Position numbers and translations under genes: made by a program. Under the pieces are notes generated by a model, which made no database searches, was not told the origin of the DNA, and saw only the letters and a list, made by a program, of their open reading frames with translations. A stretch of DNA of 15,054 bases, from contig CALKYE010000061.1 in NCBI GenBank assembly GCA_938003765.1, positions 1 to 15,054 of the forward strand, written 5' to 3'. This DNA is from an uncultured Planctomycetia bacterium. Lineage in GTDB: Bacteria; Planctomycetota; UBA1135; GCA-002686595. Position 1 is the first letter of the stretch. Each line of letters begins with the position of its first letter. Shown one piece after another: positions 13,912 to 15,054 of this stretch.

Positions 13912-15054
13912 TCAGTCCTTGCGGTGGTAGTGCAGCTCGACGGTCTGCGGGTCGTAGACCTCGGACGTGTTCGAAGGTTGGTTGTTCCCGCCGTATCCGC
14001 CGGCGATTTGGAGCGCGCCGTCGACGAACGCTGCGACGGCATTGGTCCGCGACTCGAGCAGTGAGGCGCGGTACGCCCAACCCTGCGGAGCCGTGACGTC
14101 GTACTCGAGGACAGTGGAGGTGCGGCACGAGTTCGTCGTGCAGGTTGCGCCCCCGAGGACGAGGACTCGCCCGCCGATCGACGCCACCGTGTGCGCGTAG
14201 CGCGGTTGCGGCAGCGGCGGCAGGTCGCGCCACGTGCTCGTCGCGGGCAAGTACTCGTACGCGGCCTCCGTGGGCTCGCTGCTTCCCGCGCCAAAAGGAA
14301 TTCCGCCGACCACGAGGATGCGATCGTTCACGCTGACCGCAGCTTGACGGTGGCCGAGCTGAAAGGCGGGCTTCGAGGTCCACGCGGCGCCGATCGGGTC
14401 GTACTCCCACACTTGGCTGGTCGAAGTCGGCAGGCCGCCGAACACGTAGATCCGTCCGTTCGACGCCGCTGCGGAGCACCAGTACGCCGGCGAGGGCATC
14501 GTCGAGACGACGCCCCACGCGCCGGACGCCGGTTGGTACTCGAGCACGTCGGGCGTCGGCGCTGCGCCGTCGAAGCCTCCGATGATGTAGATGCTCGTTC
14601 CGACGGCCACGGCGACCGCACGCGAGCGCGCGCCCGTCGGCATCGGCGCCAACAGGGACCAGGTCGAGCTCACGGGGTCGAACTCCCATGCGCCGTCGGA
14701 GTAACCGGAGCCGAGCTCGCCGCCGAACACGTACCACTTGTCGTTCACGACCGCCGAGCACGAGCGCTGGAGCGCAAGCGGAGTCGTCGGCCCGGCGCTC
14801 CAGGTGTCCAGTCCAGTTGGAGTGCGCGTCGACCAGCCCGTGCTCGAGAAGCCTTGGGGCGGCGTCGCCGACTCGGTGAGCACGAGCGCGCCGCTCGGCA
14901 GCGAGGACGCGGCGCTCGTCTGCACCGATCCGTCCGGGAACTTGAAGCCGCCGTTGGTGGCTTCGATCGTGTCGCTGGCGCGCACCGCACCGTTCACGTC
15001 GAGCTTCATCGCCGGATCGGGGGTGCGGTCGATGCCCACGCCGCCGGAGGCGCG
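13912..15054 (-). CDS. Kelch-repeat surface protein with tail-fibre-like stem (5' end outside window)
   Basis: The frame is open from the right edge to TGA at 13912-13914, giving about 380 residues. The first visible residues, ASGGVGIDRTPDPAMKLDVNG, match the VGIxxxP...LDVNG pattern of trimeric tail-fibre-like stems. GGFKFPDGSVQTS follows, so the GTG near 15037 is almost certainly internal. The rest is a kelch propeller with six GG-doublet blades (YVFGG, YIIGG, YVFGG, LVVGG, LVLGG, QIAGG), each followed by a [VAE]YxP-type strand such as WEFDP, LEYQP or WEYDP. This suggests an exported binding protein displayed on a stalk; ligand and partner are unknown. The missing N-terminus should hold a signal peptide. 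It converges with the sigma factor gene, with only 8 bases between the stops. Confidence 0.85.
   Translation of the reverse strand, partial: RASGGVGIDRTPDPAMKLDVNGAVRASDTIEATNGGFKFPDGSVQTSAASSLPSGALVLTESATPPQGFSSTGWSTRTPTGLDTWSAGPTTPLALQRSCSAVVNDKWYVFGGELGSGYSDGAWEFDPVSSTWSLLAPMPTGARSRAVAVAVGTSIYIIGGFDGAAPTPDVLEYQPASGAWGVVSTMPSPAYWCSAAASNGRIYVFGGLPTSTSQVWEYDPIGAAWTSKPAFQLGHRQAAVSVNDRILVVGGIPFGAGSSEPTEAAYEYLPATSTWRDLPPLPQPRYAHTVASIGGRVLVLGGATCTTNSCRTSTVLEYDVTAPQGWAYRASLLESRTNAVAAFVDGALQIAGGYGGNNQPSNTSEVYDPQTVELHYHRKD

Noticed and set aside
13079..14761. 560-codon minus-strand open frame over the sigma factor and kelch genes
   Set aside because: Shadow frame; both overlapped genes have strong homology and compositional support.
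1..15054. CRISPR arrays, tRNA/rRNA genes, insertion sequences, prophage or defence genes
   Set aside because: None seen: no regularly spaced direct repeats, no cloverleaf or rRNA-like tracts, no transposase or integrase motifs. The GVGI...LDVNG stem alone is not evidence of a phage.

Overview
The window is 15 kb of very GC-rich, densely coded bacterial chromosome, probably from a planctomycete. Three signs point there. First, there is an ECF sigma factor of the planctomycete-expanded type (TIGR02999-like). Second, a secreted beta-propeller protein ends in a Cys-containing domain that I recall from many planctomycete surface proteins. Third, heptose/LPS-core genes occur with an STT3-type oligosaccharyltransferase. 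No tRNA, rRNA, CRISPR array or insertion sequence was found. No gene-free stretch exceeds 300 bases; the longest gap is the 222-base divergent region at 5524-5745.

Layout, left to right. (A) 1-2878, plus strand: the tail of an unrecognised gene, then rfaE1, rfaE2 and a TauE/SafE permease. The last three are joined by 4-base stop/start overlaps. RfaE1 and RfaE2 are the two halves of HldE as separate proteins; they phosphorylate and adenylylate heptose to make the ADP-heptose precursor. (B) 2869-5523, minus strand: two glutamate dehydrogenase-family genes in tandem. The promoter-proximal one has all expected catalytic residues. The second has lost the catalytic Lys and other active-site residues and looks like a non-catalytic, possibly regulatory, partner. 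(C) 5746-11734, plus strand: a WaaP/KdkA-like LPS-core kinase, two different ADP-heptose-type (GT9) heptosyltransferases, a 723-residue STT3/AglB-like oligosaccharyltransferase, and then, after 46 bases, an enoyl-CoA hydratase closest in sequence feel to methylglutaconyl-CoA hydratase (AUH). (D) 11769-15054: a secreted beta-propeller protein (minus), an ECF sigma factor (plus), and a 5'-truncated kelch-repeat surface protein (minus).

Regions A and C fit together: A makes the activated heptose, and C phosphorylates and extends a heptose-containing core. C also encodes a transferase whose fold normally moves a lipid-linked glycan onto protein. The most noteworthy items are the catalytic/pseudo-GDH pair and the STT3 protein, which has an archaeal-AglB-like C-terminal domain and an altered WWDYG motif, inside a heptosyltransferase operon. 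Many genes start at GTG or TTG and overlap the preceding stop codon, so translational coupling is common here.
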